Assembly: GCA_002309275.1 (NCBI GenBank)
Contig: DBXL01000128.1
Location: 1-17,762 of the forward strand
Length of the DNA stretch: 17,762 nt
Direction: 5' to 3'
Source: Ruminococcaceae bacterium UBA1213
GTDB taxonomy: Bacteria > Bacillota > Clostridia > Oscillospirales > Acutalibacteraceae
Shown: positions 15,221 through 17,762 of the stretch, piece after piece
Numbering within the stretch: the stretch's first letter is position 1
Layout of the letters: each line of letters opens with the position of its first letter
Notes under the pieces: model-generated
The model's database searches: none
What the model was told of the DNA's origin: nothing
What the model saw: the letters and a program-made list of their open reading frames with translations, nothing else
Program-made: the position numbers and the translations under genes

Positions 15221-16972
15221 CTATTTTTCAAACTCCGCTAACTCTTTTAAATGATTTTTATATCCTTTCCGTACAGACGGATATTTGACTAAAAATTTTA
15301 TACTTTTCCCCAGAAGCAAAAAGCTGTATTTCCAGAATGCTGACTTTTTTATTTCTGTGACAAATCCACGTTTTCCCGCAACATCATAATGAAGTATCTT
15401 TTTATGCCGATAAAAATTGATAAATTTACAGCCTGCCAGTGCCGTTACCGCAAAGCCGTCTTTGTCTTTTTTATAAAAGCATTCAGGAATGAAATAGCCG
15501 TTGAATGTGATGACCTGTTTAAAAAGCTGTTTTTTCTCATTCCGTGCATACTCATATTTTTCTTTATCAAAATACACTCCGTATTTTTTCAGTTCTTCAT
15601 CTGAAAGCAGCTTCTGACATGAATTCATCAATTCAAAATTCAGCTTTTCCGTATCGGTATTTTTGAAATTTTCCCAGCCCTTTAAGTAATCGTCATAGGC
15701 TCTGATAACTATATCCGCCAAAAAATATCTTTGATAAACGACCTGTCGCATGACGCATTTCACTAATTTTTCCACCTGAAAAAACGGATATGCTCTTTGA
15801 TTGCTGACAGATGTTAAAATCAATTCATTTCTTTTGATATAGTATTCCTGAAAGCCGTCATACTTGCTTTCAAAATCGTCATGCCACACGGCAAGCCCGT
15901 TCATTACAGCAATTTTGTCTGCACATCTCAAAGAGTATTCTATATCATCTTCTTTGATGAAAAATTGCAGGGGATAACCATATTTTTTCTGCCAGCCGGC
16001 AGGAAAACAATAAAACCACCATGCATTATAATCACAGTGCGGATACTCTGCAAAAACCCTTTCACGTTTTGTCAAATCGGCACCCATTCCCAGAGAAATA
16101 TGTCTTTTTCCGTCCCATAAAGCACCGGCTTCATGCTGTGTGACAAAATCGCTTAATTTTATCATCGTTCCGCCGACTGCAAGATTTTTTTCTTTTGCAG
16201 TCCTTAAAATGCCGTAAACCCTCAAAAGCATTTCACAATCAAGTACAATGTCATCGTCCATGAAAAGTATATTTGTATAATCTCTACCGCTGTGAAGGGC
16301 TTCATAATATCCCCGTGTAAAGCCTCCGCTTCCGCCTGTATTTTTATTGGGAATAAGCGTTGTATATTTGTTTGCAATCAAATTTTTATCAAGAGTTTTC
16401 CCGTTATCCACTATATAAAAATGTATATTCTTTTCATTCAAGATTTCCTGATTTTCAAGATAACCGCAAATTTCACGGTGATTCCGCAATAAAAATTTCT
16501 CTCTTTTAAAAGTGCATATCACGACAGCTGTATTTATATCATTCAGGCTTTCCGCTGTGCAGAAAAAATTCCCTCCGTATAAAATACCGTTATCACTTTC
16601 AAGAGAAAAATACATATGTGAGAAATGTTTCTCCATGCAGGCTGAAATGTCTGTGACATCTTCTCTAACGCTTTCGGCATTAATCCTTTTTTCCAAAACA
16701 AGCGTTTCTTCATTTTGGCTGATACCAAAAATTCTTAAATTAAAAATACCGCATACTTTCAGTTTCAAAAACAGTCCTGAAAATAGGCAGTATTCCATGT
16801 ATTTTCCTATCGGAAAAGAGTTGAAATATGTATCAAAAACCGTTTTTCCGCAGATATTCAAACCATCTTCCGACATTCCGCCCGAAACAGACCTGTAATA
16901 TAAATCGGTTTTCGGGCAGATAGCTTCTTTCGGAAAAATGATGTGTCTTAAAATATTACTCTCCAAATTCAT
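15221..16972 (-). CDS. GlfT2-like galactofuranosyltransferase (GT2 family)
   Basis: Transfers galactofuranose from UDP-Galf to a growing surface glycan; membrane-associated, cytoplasmic active site. Of 583 residues, about 1-140 match the N-terminal beta domain of GlfT2 (NILRHIIFPKEAICPKTDLYYR). The GT-A core follows: VVICTFKRE near 150, NKNTGGSGGFTRG near 209-221, and the metal-binding DDD at 239-241. The acceptor/catalytic region includes NAWWFY at 316-321, FIKEDDIEY with E-D-D at 341-343, and WHDDF at 363-367. A helical C-terminal region completes the family length. The start is uncertain. ATG 16972 fits the conserved N-terminus and overlaps the end of glf by 17 bases; the upstream ATG at 16999 adds nine hydrophobic residues and has no better ribosome site. 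Overlap with glf, which makes the donor sugar, supports the assignment. Confidence 0.9.
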   Translation of the reverse strand: MNLESNILRHIIFPKEAICPKTDLYYRSVSGGMSEDGLNICGKTVFDTYFNSFPIGKYMEYCLFSGLFLKLKVCGIFNLRIFGISQNEETLVLEKRINAESVREDVTDISACMEKHFSHMYFSLESDNGILYGGNFFCTAESLNDINTAVVICTFKREKFLLRNHREICGYLENQEILNEKNIHFYIVDNGKTLDKNLIANKYTTLIPNKNTGGSGGFTRGYYEALHSGRDYTNILFMDDDIVLDCEMLLRVYGILRTAKEKNLAVGGTMIKLSDFVTQHEAGALWDGKRHISLGMGADLTKRERVFAEYPHCDYNAWWFYCFPAGWQKKYGYPLQFFIKEDDIEYSLRCADKIAVMNGLAVWHDDFESKYDGFQEYYIKRNELILTSVSNQRAYPFFQVEKLVKCVMRQVVYQRYFLADIVIRAYDDYLKGWENFKNTDTEKLNFELMNSCQKLLSDEELKKYGVYFDKEKYEYARNEKKQLFKQVITFNGYFIPECFYKKDKDGFAVTALAGCKFINFYRHKKILHYDVAGKRGFVTEIKKSAFWKYSFLLLGKSIKFLVKYPSVRKGYKNHLKELAEFEK

Positions 16973-17762
16973 CTTTAACAGCAGTAAGGGCAACATCAAT
17001 TACTTTATCCATGTCATAATACTTGTAATTGCCCAAGCGTCCGCCAAATATTACATTCGGCTCTGCATCAGCCAATTTTTTATACTCTTCATAAAGTGCA
17101 TTGTTCTTGTCATTGTTAACGGGATAATACGGCTCAATGCCCGGTTTCCACTCCGATGAATATTCTCTTGAAATAACGGTTTTGGGCTGTGTGCCAAACT
17201 CAAAATGCTTATGCTCAATAATTCTTGTATATGGCACTTCCCTTTCTGTATAATTCACAACGGCATTTCCCTGGAAATTGTCTGTATCAAGAACTTCCGT
17301 TTCAAATCTTACGGAACGGTATTCCAAAACACCCAGTTTATAATTAAAGAACTGGTCTATCTGACCTGTGAAAACGGTCTTTTTGATTTTATCCGCATTT
17401 GTCTTTATCCACTCAAAGTAATCTGTATCCGTGAGAACTTCTATGCCGTCAAGCATTTTTTCTATAATGGGAGTATAACCGCCCATTGGGATTCCCTGAT
17501 AACGTGCATTGAAATAGTTATTATCAAAAGTAAATCTCAAAGGAAGTCTTTTGATAATGAAGGCAGGCAGGTCTGTGCAGGAACGTCCCCACTGTTTTTC
17601 GGTATAGCCTTTGATAAGCTTTTCATAAACATCACGCCCTACAAGCTTTAAAGCCTGTTCTTCCAAGTTTTTCGGCTCGTCAATATGGAGGTCGGCAATC
17701 TGGTCTGCAATAATTTTCTTAGCCTCGTCAGGCGTTTTGATATTCCACAGACGGCTGAACGT
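16956..17762 (-). CDS. glf: UDP-galactopyranose mutase, C-terminal 268 residues (partial at window edge)
   Basis: Interconverts UDP-galactopyranose and UDP-galactofuranose (EC 5.4.99.9) using reduced FAD, supplying the donor for galactofuranose glycans. The frame is open to the right edge, where it reads TFSRLWNIKTPDEAKKII, so the gene is cut by the window rather than broken. About 100 N-terminal residues including the FAD GxGxxG motif are outside. Diagnostic parts are EPKNLEEQALKLVGRDVYEK, GYTEKQWGRSCTDLP, RFTFDNNYFNARYQGIPMGGY and the C-terminal GRLGNYKYYDMDKVI, which contacts FAD and substrate. It overlaps the galactofuranosyltransferase gene by about 17 bases, a typical two-gene pathway module. 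Confidence 0.97.
   Translation of the reverse strand, partial: TFSRLWNIKTPDEAKKIIADQIADLHIDEPKNLEEQALKLVGRDVYEKLIKGYTEKQWGRSCTDLPAFIIKRLPLRFTFDNNYFNARYQGIPMGGYTPIIEKMLDGIEVLTDTDYFEWIKTNADKIKKTVFTGQIDQFFNYKLGVLEYRSVRFETEVLDTDNFQGNAVVNYTEREVPYTRIIEHKHFEFGTQPKTVISREYSSEWKPGIEPYYPVNNDKNNALYEEYKKLADAEPNVIFGGRLGNYKYYDMDKVIDVALTAVKDEFGE

Noticed and set aside
15116..15223. CRISPR-like array or phase-variable repeat
   Set aside because: The units are only 7 bases with no spacers and face each other in inverted orientation. They lie outside both coding regions, so slippage would not switch a reading frame.
16956..17762. Truncated or broken glf pseudogene
   Set aside because: The frame stays open to the window edge with family-like sequence, so the missing N-terminus is due to the window boundary.

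Overview
The window looks like chromosomal DNA of an AT-rich, low-GC Gram-positive bacterium, most likely a Ruminococcus-like member of the Clostridia/Oscillospiraceae. This rests on strong AAGGAGG- and GGGGG-type ribosome binding sites, sigma-A promoters with 17-bp spacers, a lipoprotein signal, and the style of the proteins (a giant secreted protein of Ig/MBG-like modules, paired ABC-2 permeases, a GlfT2-like glycosyltransferase). That is an inference from sequence style; no rRNA or marker gene is present.

Every gene I can support is on the minus strand, so the reading order is from the right edge to the left. (1) 17762-15221: the C-terminal 268 residues of UDP-galactopyranose mutase (glf), overlapping a GlfT2-like galactofuranosyltransferase. 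This is a donor-plus-polymerase pair for a galactofuranose surface glycan. (2) 15219-15120: a heptanucleotide repeat element in inverted orientation, then adenine deaminase (ade, 15093-13411). (3) 13337-6831: a promoter region with two identical -10 boxes, a 2049-residue secreted multi-domain protein, a 39-codon very acidic small ORF 21 nt downstream, and a rho-independent terminator. (4) 6817-4636: a promoter, a bacterial PH-domain protein, two ABC-2 permease subunits (the first apparently starting at a non-standard ACG codon), and a terminator. (5) 4625-60: a promoter, an M13/neprilysin-family lipoprotein peptidase and a MacB/FtsX-type permease separated by 4 nt. At the far left a good promoter reads out of the window.

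The shared theme is the cell envelope: surface glycan synthesis, a giant exported protein, a surface peptidase and three exporter permease subunits. Purine salvage (ade) is the only ordinary cytoplasmic metabolic function. No ABC ATPase is encoded anywhere here, although three permease genes are, so ATPases must be supplied from elsewhere. The least explained items are the giant protein with no recognisable anchor, its acidic small-ORF companion, the inverted heptad repeat and the ATPase-less permease operons.

No gap between genes exceeds about 210 bases. No tRNA, rRNA, CRISPR array, transposase, phage gene or recognisable riboswitch was found.
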